From assembly GCF_031846505.1 (NCBI RefSeq), contig NZ_JAVRHP010000026.1, positions 1 to 41,245 on the forward strand: a stretch of DNA of 41,245 nucleotides. Direction: 5' to 3'. The stretch's first letter is position 1. The number at the start of each line of letters is the position of its first letter. The DNA is from Autumnicola edwardsiae (GTDB lineage: Bacteria > Bacteroidota > Bacteroidia > Flavobacteriales > Flavobacteriaceae). Positions 24,658 to 32,718 of the stretch are shown in pieces. The translations under genes were made by a program, and so were the position numbers. Under the pieces are notes generated by a model. The model did no database searches, was not told where the DNA came from, and saw nothing but the letters and a program-made list of their open reading frames with translations.

Positions 24658-25713
24658 CAAAAAACCATTCTTCTGAAAGCAATTAAAATAAATTCACTGC
24701 CTATTAATGATGTATTAAGTAACATGGCCGAAGCTCTTGGAGTTCCACTGGAGCGAAAGTGCGAAGAGTATTTCGTCCAAATTCCCTCCAGCTTGGGGAA
24801 AGGAACCATTAAGGGTTTCAATTTTTCAAACGGCCTTGGTTTTATTCGTTACGATTGCACGTTTATAAAGGATTTTGAAATCCAGTTTGTAAAGACTGAT
24901 GTGCATCCTTTAAGGTTTATTTACACACTTCATGGTTCTATTGGACACCGCTTCGCTAATGAAGATGTTATTCATATTATTCAGAAATTTCAAAATGTTA
25001 TAGTTGCCAGTGAGCGTAATAATGGACATGCGCTTTCTTTTTCAGCAGGTGAAAATACTGTGCTAAGTAGTATAGAAATCCGTCGCAGTGAATTTAAGTC
25101 TAAGACTGAATGTGAAATTGAAAGCATGGATTCTGAATTTCAGAAATTACTGACCGATGTAGAAGCTAAACGCCAATTTGTATACGAGGGGCTTTATAGC
25201 CTGCATATTTCTGAGATGTTTAAGGAAATGGAAAATTTTAACGAACAGGATTTTCTGAATAAGCTTTTTATCGAAGGCAAGGTTTACGAAATTATTGCAC
25301 TGCAAATTCTGCAATACCAGGATGACTTAAAAGATGTTGGTAATCGCTCTTTATTGCGAAGGTATGAAGTGGAGCAAATAGAAAGGGCCGCAGAAATGGT
25401 AAAACAAGACATCATTAATTTTCATAATATTGAGGAAATTTCAAAAGAAGTTGGGCTGAATGCCAACAAATTGCAGCAGGGTTTTCAGGATTTATATTCC
25501 CATACGGTAAACGGTTATGTAAATAAAGTGCGGTTGGACCTGGCACAAAACCTTCTCCTGAATACTGAATTAAGCCTTGCTGAAATTGTAGACAGGATAG
25601 GACTTATCAATAAAAGCTATTTTTCGAAAATTTTTAAGGAGAAATACGGTATTCCCCCTTCCAAGTTTAGGCAAAATAACGGAAGATCCCACGACAGTTC
25701 ACATTCAAAGTAG
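24655..25713 (+). CDS. AraC-family transcriptional regulator
   Basis: This is a 352-residue regulator. The C-terminal 100 residues hold the two helix-turn-helix units of AraC proteins: IEEISKEVGLNANKLQQGFQ for the first and LSLAEIVDRIGLINKSYFSK followed by FKEKYGIPPSKFRQ for the second, the latter the most conserved part of the family. The N-terminal 230 residues are an effector or dimerisation region without a clear sugar-binding cupin motif. The frame opens with TTG at 24655; the first ATG is at 24724 (residue 24), so the start is uncertain. It is divergent from the permease and could regulate it, but that is only positional inference. Confidence 0.88.
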   Translation: MQKTILLKAIKINSLPINDVLSNMAEALGVPLERKCEEYFVQIPSSLGKGTIKGFNFSNGLGFIRYDCTFIKDFEIQFVKTDVHPLRFIYTLHGSIGHRFANEDVIHIIQKFQNVIVASERNNGHALSFSAGENTVLSSIEIRRSEFKSKTECEIESMDSEFQKLLTDVEAKRQFVYEGLYSLHISEMFKEMENFNEQDFLNKLFIEGKVYEIIALQILQYQDDLKDVGNRSLLRRYEVEQIERAAEMVKQDIINFHNIEEISKEVGLNANKLQQGFQDLYSHTVNGYVNKVRLDLAQNLLLNTELSLAEIVDRIGLINKSYFSKIFKEKYGIPPSKFRQNNGRSHDSSHSK

Positions 25714-25793
25714 ATTTTAAGAATCTCTTCCTTCGGCTTTTTGAAATCGCGTCTTTTTCGTAACTTCAGTTGTGTTAATCAACTAATCTCATT

Positions 25794-26252
25794 ATGAAAA
25801 AAGTTCTGATAGCTATAGATTACAACCCTGTTTCAGAACAGGTTGCAAAAGCCGGCCACGACCTCGCAAAACAGCTAAATGCTGAAGTTTGCCTTATACA
25901 TGTCCTTACAGATGTGAGCTACTATGGCATGCAATACCCCAGCTTTATGGGATATAACGGATATAACATCGCAACCGAAATGAACCTGTCTAACGAGATG
26001 AGAAATTTTGCCGAAGAATTCCTTAAAACAGCGACAGATCATCTTCAGGATCCCACAGCAGGTTATCATTTGGCAGAAGGGGAGACGGATATAGCGTTGC
26101 TCCACTATGCCCAGGAATGGAATGCAGATTTAATTGTTATGGGGACACACAGCCATTCCACCCTGGAAAAACTTCTTGTAGGAACTATTGCATCCCGTGT
26201 CCTGGAAAAAACAGCTATTCCGGTTTATATGGTGCCAATTAAAAAGAAATAA
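25794..26252 (+). CDS. universal stress protein, UspA family
   Basis: This is a 152-residue single-domain Usp. The N-terminus MKKVLIAIDYNPVSEQVAKAG and the C-terminal ADLIVMGTHSHSTLEKLLVGTIASRVLEK are characteristic. The family's ATP-binding pattern G-2x-G-9x-G(S/T) is altered: the second Gly is Ser (GTHSHS), while the final GT is kept, so nucleotide binding may be weak or absent. Such proteins aid survival under nutrient, oxidative or energy stress. It lies between two regulators, 80 bp after the AraC gene and 63 bp before the Crp/Fnr gene. Confidence 0.93.
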   Translation: MKKVLIAIDYNPVSEQVAKAGHDLAKQLNAEVCLIHVLTDVSYYGMQYPSFMGYNGYNIATEMNLSNEMRNFAEEFLKTATDHLQDPTAGYHLAEGETDIALLHYAQEWNADLIVMGTHSHSTLEKLLVGTIASRVLEKTAIPVYMVPIKKK

Positions 26253-26273
26253 TCATTTTTTGGTCAACCTTTA

Positions 26274-26292
26274 AAAATGGCAATTTTCGTAC
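26274..26292 (+). repeat. dispersed intergenic motif, consensus copy
   Basis: AAAATGGCAATTTTCGTAC matches the consensus of the repeated motif exactly. It lies 24 nt before the ATG of the Crp/Fnr gene, followed by TACTTTAG, a near match to the -7 box. Its position suggests an operator or part of a promoter. Confidence 0.6.
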
Positions 26293-26315
26293 TTTAGTGA
26301 TTTCAGATACATTAT

Positions 26316-26894
26316 ATGCAACATCAAATCCTGCAACATATTGCACAGGTTATAACTCTTGATACTTCAGAAGAAAAAGAATTCCTGAGTATACTTTCAG
26401 AAAAAAAAATTTCTAAAAAAGAATTTTTGATTGAACCGGGGCAGGAAGTCCCTTCAGAATATTACGTAGTTCGTGGGTGCCTTGAAGCGTATTATCTTGA
26501 CGAAAGCGGTAATAAACATATTATCCAGTTTGCAGTAGATGATTGGTGGATTAGCGACTTTGAAGCTTTCTTTAGTGGTAGAAAAGCTGAACTTTTTGTA
26601 GAAGCAGTTGAAAATTCGGTTTTACTGGAAATCCAAAAGAGCAACCTGGAAACACTTTACCACAGGATCCCAAAATTTGAGCGTTTTTTCCGGATAAAGA
26701 CAACCAATGCTTTTGTTGCTTTGCGCAGTAGAATCTTGTCTGCCCTTCAAAAGAACAACACCCAGCGTTATATAGAATTCTGTGAGCAATATCCTCAAAT
26801 CGAGCAGCGGGTGCCAAATTCGCACATCGCAAATTACCTTGGCATAAAACCTGAAAGCCTTAGCAGGATTCGTAAAGACATCTTTCAGGATTAA
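26316..26894 (+). CDS. Crp/Fnr-family transcriptional regulator
   Basis: This is a 192-residue protein. Residues 10-115 form a cyclic-nucleotide-binding-type beta roll (LIEPGQEVPSEYYVVRGCLEAYYLDESGNKHIIQFA). The C-terminus contains a helix-turn-helix, NSHIANYLGIKPESLSRIRKD (about 168-188), the Crp recognition helix region. No Cys cluster for an iron-sulfur centre is present, so it is not an Fnr oxygen sensor. The ligand is unknown. It may control the stress and redox genes nearby (Usp upstream, Old Yellow Enzyme downstream); that is inference from position. Confidence 0.92.
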   Translation: MQHQILQHIAQVITLDTSEEKEFLSILSEKKISKKEFLIEPGQEVPSEYYVVRGCLEAYYLDESGNKHIIQFAVDDWWISDFEAFFSGRKAELFVEAVENSVLLEIQKSNLETLYHRIPKFERFFRIKTTNAFVALRSRILSALQKNNTQRYIEFCEQYPQIEQRVPNSHIANYLGIKPESLSRIRKDIFQD

Positions 26895-27213
26895 CAATGT
26901 TTAACAGCCTCTCCTAACATATATCAAGTAGCCCGGGTAGGGCTTTTATGTAATTTTGTAAAGAAGAACTAATCTTCTGCTTAAAGAAGGTATTTTCTCA
27001 ATTTCAGTAAAATAATTTCATCTGTAATCAGGTGATAATCCGGCTTTTTGGGAATTAAATTGCTATGAAAACTTTGAAATTCTACAGCCGGTTTTTTACT
27101 GAAAATTTTATATGGAGACAGACTCTTATGATGACTGAAGGCTTTATCTGCATTTCAGATATTCCTGAATAACATCTGCTTTCCAAACTTCACATATATA
27201 AAAACATAAAATT
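26895..27213. other. 319-bp intergenic region
   Basis: No gene is visible. It begins with the weak Crp/Fnr terminator and carries an exact TAATTTTG box (26951-26958), too far from the next start (about 255 nt) to be assigned without a long leader. Otherwise it holds AT-rich sequence with no repeat I can define. Confidence 0.45.
26930..26957 (+). terminator. weak terminator after the Crp/Fnr gene
   Basis: AGCCC (26930-26934) pairs with GGGCT (26940-26944) around GGGTA, followed by TTTTATGTAATTTT. The stem is only 5 bp but GC-rich. Confidence 0.5.
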
Positions 27214-28335
27214 ATGAGTAAAGAACAAGCATTACTAAAAGATTATAATCTCAACGGAATCCAGTTATCAAACAGGGTGGTGATGGCCCCAATGACACGA
27301 AGTAGGGCTGATAATGACGAAAATAAGCCAATAGAAGGTTTACACGATGTTTATTACAAGCAACGAGCCAGTGCCGGGCTGATAATTAGTGAAGGTGCAC
27401 AAATTTCTAAAGAAGCTGTAGGTTATGTGAATACACCGGGTATTTACAGCAAAGCCCAGGTAGAAGGCTGGAAAAATGTTACAAAAGCTGTTCACGAAGC
27501 CAATGGCAAAATATTTATCCAACTTTGGCACGTAGGTCGTATGTCACATCCAGATTTCCATGAAGGGAAAGCACCATTGGCCCCGTCTGCCATTAATCCC
27601 GAAGCAAAATCCTTTACTCCCGAAGGTTTTAAAGATACCGTTGCACCAAGGGAAATGACAGTAGAAGACATTCAGCGGACTGTTCAGGACTTTAAAAATG
27701 CGGCTAAAAATGCTATGGAAGCTGGTTTTGACGGTGTGGAAATTCATTCTTCCAACGGCTACCTGCTGCACCAGTTCTTTAATGCAACTTCAAATCACCG
27801 TACAGATGATTATGGAGGGACAAAGGAAAAACGGGCACGTATTCTTTTTGATATTCTTGATGCAATTAAAGAAGTGATGCCAGAGAATAAAATAGGGTTA
27901 AGATTGAATCCGTCTCTAAACGGAATTTTTGGAATGATGATGGACGAGGAGACTATCCCAACTTTTGATTACATAGTCGAAAAGCTGAACGAATATAATC
28001 TCGCTTATCTTCATTTATCAGAACCTTTTAGTGATGTTTCTGATCTCCCGTTTGCAGAGACTGAAATTGCAAAACGTTACCGGCCAAAATATCATGGAAC
28101 AATTATAATTAATGGTGGTTTTGACCAGGAAAAAGGGAATAAGGTCATAGAAGACGGCGATGCAGATCTTGTTGCCTTCGGAAAACTTTATGTTTCCAAT
28201 CCAGATATTCCGGAACGTTTTGAACAGAATATTCCTTTGTCAGACTGGGATGAGGATACTTTTTACACCCCGGGCAAAGAAGGTTACCTGGATTATAAAG
28301 CCAGGACAAGGACAGAAGAAGTAGAAGGGGAATAA
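27214..28335 (+). CDS. nemA: Old Yellow Enzyme-family alkene reductase
   Basis: This is a 373-residue FMN-dependent flavoenzyme that uses NAD(P)H to reduce activated C=C bonds or nitro compounds. Family patterns are clear: NRVVMAPMTRSRA near the N-terminus, GLIISEGAQIS, IFIQLWHVGR, FDGVEIHSSNGYLLHQFF with the substrate-binding His and Asn (HSSN, where HGAN is more common), HRTDDYGG, IGLRLNPS and the late GGFD ... DLVAFGKLYVSNPD for FMN. The protein is cytosolic. It is likely involved in detoxifying electrophiles, fitting the nearby stress genes and the convergent quinone-reductase-like gene. The symbol follows the best-studied homologue and is not proof of the substrate. Confidence 0.92.
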   Translation: MSKEQALLKDYNLNGIQLSNRVVMAPMTRSRADNDENKPIEGLHDVYYKQRASAGLIISEGAQISKEAVGYVNTPGIYSKAQVEGWKNVTKAVHEANGKIFIQLWHVGRMSHPDFHEGKAPLAPSAINPEAKSFTPEGFKDTVAPREMTVEDIQRTVQDFKNAAKNAMEAGFDGVEIHSSNGYLLHQFFNATSNHRTDDYGGTKEKRARILFDILDAIKEVMPENKIGLRLNPSLNGIFGMMMDEETIPTFDYIVEKLNEYNLAYLHLSEPFSDVSDLPFAETEIAKRYRPKYHGTIIINGGFDQEKGNKVIEDGDADLVAFGKLYVSNPDIPERFEQNIPLSDWDEDTFYTPGKEGYLDYKARTRTEEVEGE

Positions 28336-28360
28336 ATTCCTGAACAAATATTATTTGCAG

Positions 28361-28446
28361 AAGTCCTGTGCTTATTTCAACAGAAAAAGTCCTTCTGAAA
28401 ATTTTCAGAAGGACGAAAATTGTCATTTTAAGCACAGGACTTTTTT
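28361..28446. terminator. nested hairpins acting as opposed terminators
   Basis: Two inverted repeats are nested between convergent genes. The outer pair is 14 bp and perfect (28361-28374 with 28429-28442) and is followed on the plus strand by TTTTTT, fitting a terminator for the Old Yellow Enzyme. The inner one is a perfect 26-nt palindrome (28389-28414) whose minus-strand exit is TTTTTCTG, fitting a terminator for the dehydrogenase. The outer right arm ends 3 nt before the dehydrogenase stop codon. Confidence 0.8.
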
Positions 28447-29458
28447 AGTACTTAATAACGTTTTTACCAATAGATTTCCCCGACTCCTGAAGTTTATGAA
28501 CTTCCCTGAAGGTTTCGGCTTTTAATCCGTTAAAGGTCTTATTCAGTGTAGAAACCAGGATTCCCTCGTCAAGAAGGCTCGAGATCCTTTCCAGAATTTC
28601 ATGTTGTTTATACATGTCTTCAGTTTTAAATGTAGGTCGTGTAAACATAAGTTCCCAGTGAAAAGTAACACTTTTATTCTTAAGCTTGTTTAGATCTACT
28701 GGATCTTTGGTTTCCACAATAGAACAAATATGGCCCTGGGGTTTAATCAATTCTGCCATAGCATTCCAGTGAATATCTGTATTGGAAAAATTAAGGATAT
28801 AATCTACCTGTTCAAATCCTTTGCGCTTCATTTCATTTTCAAGATCTTTATGGTTCACCACCACATCTGCACCTTTTTCGCGACACCATGCTTCGGTTTC
28901 TTCCCGGGATGCGGTAGCAATTACTTTTAGTTGTGTGAGTTTTTTCAGGATTTGAATTCCAATAGAGCCGACTCCTCCGGCACCTCCAATAACCAGGATC
29001 ACCTTGTTACTTCCGCTGTTTTCAGTTATAGAGAGTCTTTCAAAAATGCTTTCCCACGCGGTGAGGGAGGTGAGAGGCATGGCTGCCGCTTCTTCCCAGG
29101 ATAGTTTTTTAGGTTTATGGCCGGCACTTTTCTCGTCGATGAGCTGATATTCTGCATTACTGCCGGGACGGTTAACTACTCCAGCATAAAATACTTCCTC
29201 TCCTTTTTTGAAGTTTTGGACATTCTCACCAACCTCTTCAACAGTTCCGGCGGCATCCCAACCAATAATTTTCGGACTTTCCAGCTCTTTATCTTTAGCT
29301 GAATTTTTTCTGACTTTGTAATCCACAGGATTCACAGATACTGCTTCAATTTTTACCAGGAGATCATTTTTACCCGGACTCGGCTTTTCAGTTTCAAAAT
29401 CAATAAAACTATTTTTTTCCTCTATGGGAAGGCTTTTTTTAAATCCTACGGCTTTCAT
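28445..29458 (-). CDS. zinc-type alcohol dehydrogenase / quinone reductase-like protein
   Basis: This is a 337-residue member of the medium-chain dehydrogenase superfamily. The N-terminal GroES-like part reads VSVNPVDYKVR then GWDAAGTVEEVGENV. The Rossmann part carries the dinucleotide motif VIGGAGGVGSIGIQIL (GGAGGVG). Cys/His ligands of catalytic zinc are not evident, so it is probably a zinc-free NADPH-dependent quinone or enone reductase (the QOR/ZADH-like group). It is convergent with the Old Yellow Enzyme, another reductase of electrophilic alkenes. Two adjacent ATG codons exist (29461 and 29458); I chose the second because homologues usually begin MKAVGF. Confidence 0.92.
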   Translation of the reverse strand: MKAVGFKKSLPIEEKNSFIDFETEKPSPGKNDLLVKIEAVSVNPVDYKVRKNSAKDKELESPKIIGWDAAGTVEEVGENVQNFKKGEEVFYAGVVNRPGSNAEYQLIDEKSAGHKPKKLSWEEAAAMPLTSLTAWESIFERLSITENSGSNKVILVIGGAGGVGSIGIQILKKLTQLKVIATASREETEAWCREKGADVVVNHKDLENEMKRKGFEQVDYILNFSNTDIHWNAMAELIKPQGHICSIVETKDPVDLNKLKNKSVTFHWELMFTRPTFKTEDMYKQHEILERISSLLDEGILVSTLNKTFNGLKAETFREVHKLQESGKSIGKNVIKY

Positions 29459-29659
29459 CATTTTTCAATTTTTTTATTTGAATTAAATTACAAATTAGAT
29501 GTGGGACTTGCAATTCAATTCCTTGCACATATTTCAGAAAATATTTTTTGAGTTTTTATGGATTTTGTAAGAGGATAGGAATCATTATGAAAGGAGAAAT
29601 AAGAGAATTTTTATTTATATTTAAATCAGTACCTAACCACCAACTAATTTATTCTTATT

Positions 29660-30607
29660 ATGAAATTTCTAATTAGGTTAATTCCCCTGTTTTCTTTTAC
29701 CTTTTTATGCTCCGCAACCTGGTCGCAGGATGCTTCTGTAACTATTGCTGAACAACTGGGATATCCCAGGGATGCAAAGCTTCTTATTATACATGCCGAT
29801 GATGCCGGAGTTTCACATGCTGAAAATATTGCCACGATAGCAGCAATGGAAGACGGAATTGTAAATTCGGCAAGCATCATGGTACCCTGTCCCTGGTTTC
29901 CGGAAATTGCAGCATACGCTTCTCAACATTCAGAAAAGGATTTCGGGTTGCACCTAACTATAACCAGTGAGTGGAAAAACTACAAATGGCCATCTGCCAG
30001 CTCTAAGAACGAAGTAAAGAGCCTTATAAATCCCAATGGCTACTTTTATCCTCTTGTAGATAGTGTGGTGGTAAATTCCAACGCAAGAGATGTAGAAAAA
30101 GAGATTAATGCCCAAATAGAGAAAGCCCTTAAGTATGGGATAGATGTAACCCACCTGGATGCGCATATGGGTGCTGTAATGAGTACTCCGGAATTTTTGG
30201 AAGCGTACATTAAAAAAGGAAGGGAATACCGGGTTCCGGTTTTGTTAACCAACGACCTACCTGCGCTGGAAGAACTAAAAACCAGGATTCAACTTACATC
30301 TAAAGATATTATTGTAGATCATTTATACCAGGCCAGCCCTGAAACTTTTAAAGGAGGAATGGAAGCTTTTTATGAAGATTTGCTTAACAACCTTGAGCCG
30401 GGACTATCTTGTTTCCTTATTCATCTTGCTTTTGAAAATGAAGAAATGAAGGCAGTCACCATAGATCATCCAGACTGGGGGGCCAGGTGGCGACAGGAAG
30501 ATTATGATTTCTTTACCAGCCAGAAATCCAGGGATCTGCTGGAAAAAAATAATATTGTTCTTGTAACCTGGAGGGAAATACGCGATAAAATTGTTAGGGC
30601 TCAGTAA
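29660..30607 (+). CDS. secreted ChbG/YdjC-type carbohydrate deacetylase
   Basis: This is a 315-residue protein with a signal peptide (residues about 1-22, ending SATWSQ). The mature part has YdjC/ChbG motifs: LLIIHADDAGVS (metal-binding Asp47/Asp48 region), GLHLTIT and THLDAHMGAV, which supply the His ligands. Family members deacetylate N-acetylated oligosaccharides such as chitobiose, usually in the cytosol; a signal peptide points to the periplasm or outside. There is no polysaccharide-utilisation locus around it, so the substrate is open. It is divergent from the dehydrogenase across a 200-bp gap. Confidence 0.88.
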   Translation: MKFLIRLIPLFSFTFLCSATWSQDASVTIAEQLGYPRDAKLLIIHADDAGVSHAENIATIAAMEDGIVNSASIMVPCPWFPEIAAYASQHSEKDFGLHLTITSEWKNYKWPSASSKNEVKSLINPNGYFYPLVDSVVVNSNARDVEKEINAQIEKALKYGIDVTHLDAHMGAVMSTPEFLEAYIKKGREYRVPVLLTNDLPALEELKTRIQLTSKDIIVDHLYQASPETFKGGMEAFYEDLLNNLEPGLSCFLIHLAFENEEMKAVTIDHPDWGARWRQEDYDFFTSQKSRDLLEKNNIVLVTWREIRDKIVRAQ

Positions 30608-30630
30608 ATTACAATTCGAATTAAGAGACC

Positions 30631-30659
30631 TTTATTTACAATTAAAACGCTTATATTTG
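30631..30659 (+). promoter_or_regulatory. candidate promoter of the cold-shock-domain gene
   Basis: TATATTTG (30652-30659) is an exact TAnnTTTG box, with TTTA at 30631-30634 (spacing 17) as a near -33 box. Transcription from here would give a leader of about 120 nt before the ATG at 30786, unusually long for this window. Confidence 0.5.
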
Positions 30660-30785
30660 CAACCGTTAATGGATATACTATCATATTTCTTTCCTAAATT
30701 TCAAGATAAAAATGGTCAGCATTTTTATTTTCCCCATATAATTACTAATTTATACTTATAAACTAAAAACAACTTAAATAGACGA

Positions 30786-31235
30786 ATGGCAAAATCTCAA
30801 CAAACATTTAATAAAATCGAGAAAGAAAAACAACGTGCAAAAAAGCGCGAGGAGAAGCGTAAGAAGAAAGAAGAACGCAAATCAAGCTCCAAAGGAAGTT
30901 CTTTTGAGATAGCCTATGTTGACAAAAATGGAAATCTTACAGATACTCCACCAGATCCTGCAGACAAAGTAGAAATTGATGCTTCGGAAATCGAAATTGG
31001 TGTCCCGAAGAAAGTTGAAGGTGAAGAAGAGGATAAGCATGCTCCCAAAGAAGGAAAAGTTTCTTTCTTTGATCACTCCAAAGGTTTTGGTTTTATCATA
31101 GATAGCAATACGCAGGAGAAGCATTTTGTGCATGTTAGTGGGTTGATCGATGAGATTGATGAAGATGATAAAGTTACTTTTGAACTTGAAAGAGGGATGA
31201 AGGGAATGAACGCGGTTAGGGTAAAAAAGATCTGA
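30786..31235 (+). CDS. cold-shock-domain protein with a charged N-terminal extension
   Basis: This is a 149-residue RNA/DNA-binding protein. Residues 88-149 are a complete cold-shock domain: GKVSFFDHSKGFGFI contains RNP1 (KGFGFI, 99-104), and HFVHVSG (113-119) is RNP2. Residues 1-36 are extremely basic (repeated K, R and E), and 40-87 form an acidic linker. The classical CspA has no such extension, so this is a two-part protein likely to have added RNA or ribosome contacts. It has its own candidate promoter with a long leader and a strong terminator. It precedes an RNA helicase gene, a natural functional partner, but the terminator separates them. Confidence 0.92.
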   Translation: MAKSQQTFNKIEKEKQRAKKREEKRKKKEERKSSSKGSSFEIAYVDKNGNLTDTPPDPADKVEIDASEIEIGVPKKVEGEEEDKHAPKEGKVSFFDHSKGFGFIIDSNTQEKHFVHVSGLIDEIDEDDKVTFELERGMKGMNAVRVKKI

Positions 31236-31286
31236 TTACCAGCTCAAATTAAAATCACAGGATTTTCCTGTAATATTTATACACTT

Positions 31287-31320
31287 GAAAGCTCCATTTT
31301 GTGGAGCTTTCTTTTTCTTT
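31287..31320 (+). terminator. terminator of the cold-shock-domain gene
   Basis: GAAAGCTCCA (31287-31296) pairs perfectly with TGGAGCTTTC (31302-31311) around a 5-nt loop, followed by TTTTTCTTT. It is one of the clearest terminators here. Confidence 0.9.
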
Positions 31321-31367
31321 ATACCCTTTTTGGGAACTTCTTCGGAATAAAATTATAAGCAATCCAG

Positions 31368-32690
31368 ATGGCCACAACAGTTAAAAATCAGCAGGAAATA
31401 CTTGAAAAGCTTGGAATAAGGGAACTTAATCCCATGCAAAAAGAGGCGCTGATTTCGATAAAATCAAAAAAAGACACCATTCTTTTATCTCCAACAGGAA
31501 CAGGAAAAACCCTGGCTTTCCTGCTTCCGGTAATCGAAGAACTGGACGCAACGCTAGAAGAAGTACAGGTTTTAATTTTGGTGCCATCCCGAGAACTGGC
31601 CATACAGATAGAGCAGGTAACCCGGGAAATGGGATCTGGATTTAAGGCCAATGCCGTTTACGGTGGCCGTGCCTTTTCCAAAGATAAAATAGAACTGAAT
31701 CATCCACCGGCAATTCTTATCGGTACGCCGGGTAGAGTGGCAGATCATCTTAGAAGGGAAACTTTTTCGGCTGAAAATATTAAAATTTTGGTGCTGGATG
31801 AATTCGATAAATCCTTAGAAGTTGGATTTGAAGCTGAAATGAAGGAGATCATCAGCTTTCTTCCAAAGCTTAAAAAGAGGATCCTCACTTCTGCAACGCA
31901 AAATATCGATATTCCGGCTTTTGCAGGTTTGCAGGAGCCCGAAACCATTAATTATCTGAAGGAAGCTGTTGCGGGATTGCATACAGAAATAGTGGTTGCC
32001 CCCAAGCGTGATAAGCTGGAAACGCTTTTGAAACTGCTGCAAAGCACGGGAAATGAACCCGGTATTATTTTCTGTAATTACAAGGATAGTATTCAGGAAG
32101 TCAGCGACTTTTTGCAGATGAACGGAATGCCGCACGCATGCTTTTCCGGAGGAATGGAGCAAAAGGACCGGGAGAGAGCGCTTATAAAATTCAGGAATGG
32201 AACGCACCGTCTCATTATCGCCACAGATCTTGCGGCGCGGGGAATAGATATTCCGGAGATCAAATTTATTATCCATTATCAACTTCCGCATAGGAAAGAA
32301 GAATTTACCCATAGAAACGGAAGAACTGCCAGGATGCACGGCGAAGGGACTGCCTATGTACTTCAATATGAAAAAGAAAGTCTGCCTGAATATGTTACGC
32401 CGGACAGTTACACGAAGAATGTGGAAAGTAAAGTCCAAACTCCAAAGCCAAAGCAACTAAAGTGGACTACTTTATTTATTTCAGGAGGGAGAAAAGATAA
32501 AATTTCAAAAGGTGATATTGCGGGACTTTTTCTGAAACAGGGAAATCTCGCCAAAGAAGAATTGGGAGTTATTGAGCTGAAACAGGATTGCGCTTTTGTT
32601 TCTGTACCACCCTCAAAAGCCGAAAAACTGGTCCGGGAGTTAAATAATACACGGCTTAAAAAGAAAAAGGTACGTATTAGCCGGGTTTAA
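31368..32690 (+). CDS. DEAD-box RNA helicase, DbpA-like
   Basis: This is a 440-residue ATP-dependent RNA helicase. Motifs in order: I SPTGTGKT (41-48), Ia PSREL, Ib TPGR (120-123), II DEFD (144-147, with Phe in place of the usual Ala), III SAT (175-177), then the second RecA domain with TDLAARGID and VI HRNGRTAR. After residue about 365 there is a separate basic domain (WTTLFISGGRKDKISKGDIAG ... VRELNNTRLKKKKVRISRV) that resembles the DbpA RNA-binding domain, which recognises 23S rRNA. A role in large-subunit ribosome assembly is likely. It may work with the cold-shock protein encoded upstream. Confidence 0.93.
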   Translation: MATTVKNQQEILEKLGIRELNPMQKEALISIKSKKDTILLSPTGTGKTLAFLLPVIEELDATLEEVQVLILVPSRELAIQIEQVTREMGSGFKANAVYGGRAFSKDKIELNHPPAILIGTPGRVADHLRRETFSAENIKILVLDEFDKSLEVGFEAEMKEIISFLPKLKKRILTSATQNIDIPAFAGLQEPETINYLKEAVAGLHTEIVVAPKRDKLETLLKLLQSTGNEPGIIFCNYKDSIQEVSDFLQMNGMPHACFSGGMEQKDRERALIKFRNGTHRLIIATDLAARGIDIPEIKFIIHYQLPHRKEEFTHRNGRTARMHGEGTAYVLQYEKESLPEYVTPDSYTKNVESKVQTPKPKQLKWTTLFISGGRKDKISKGDIAGLFLKQGNLAKEELGVIELKQDCAFVSVPPSKAEKLVRELNNTRLKKKKVRISRV

Positions 32691-32718
32691 AATGTACTGA
32701 AAATTCTGGAAATTATTT

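Noticed and set aside
26274..26292. sigma-54 promoter reading of the TGGCAATT motif
   Set aside because: TGGCA fits the -24 box, but the GC of the -12 box is absent at the required spacing in all copies.
31815..32456. 213-codon open frame antisense to the helicase
   Set aside because: It lies entirely inside the helicase coding region and shows no motif or signal; it is a shadow of codon use on the other strand.
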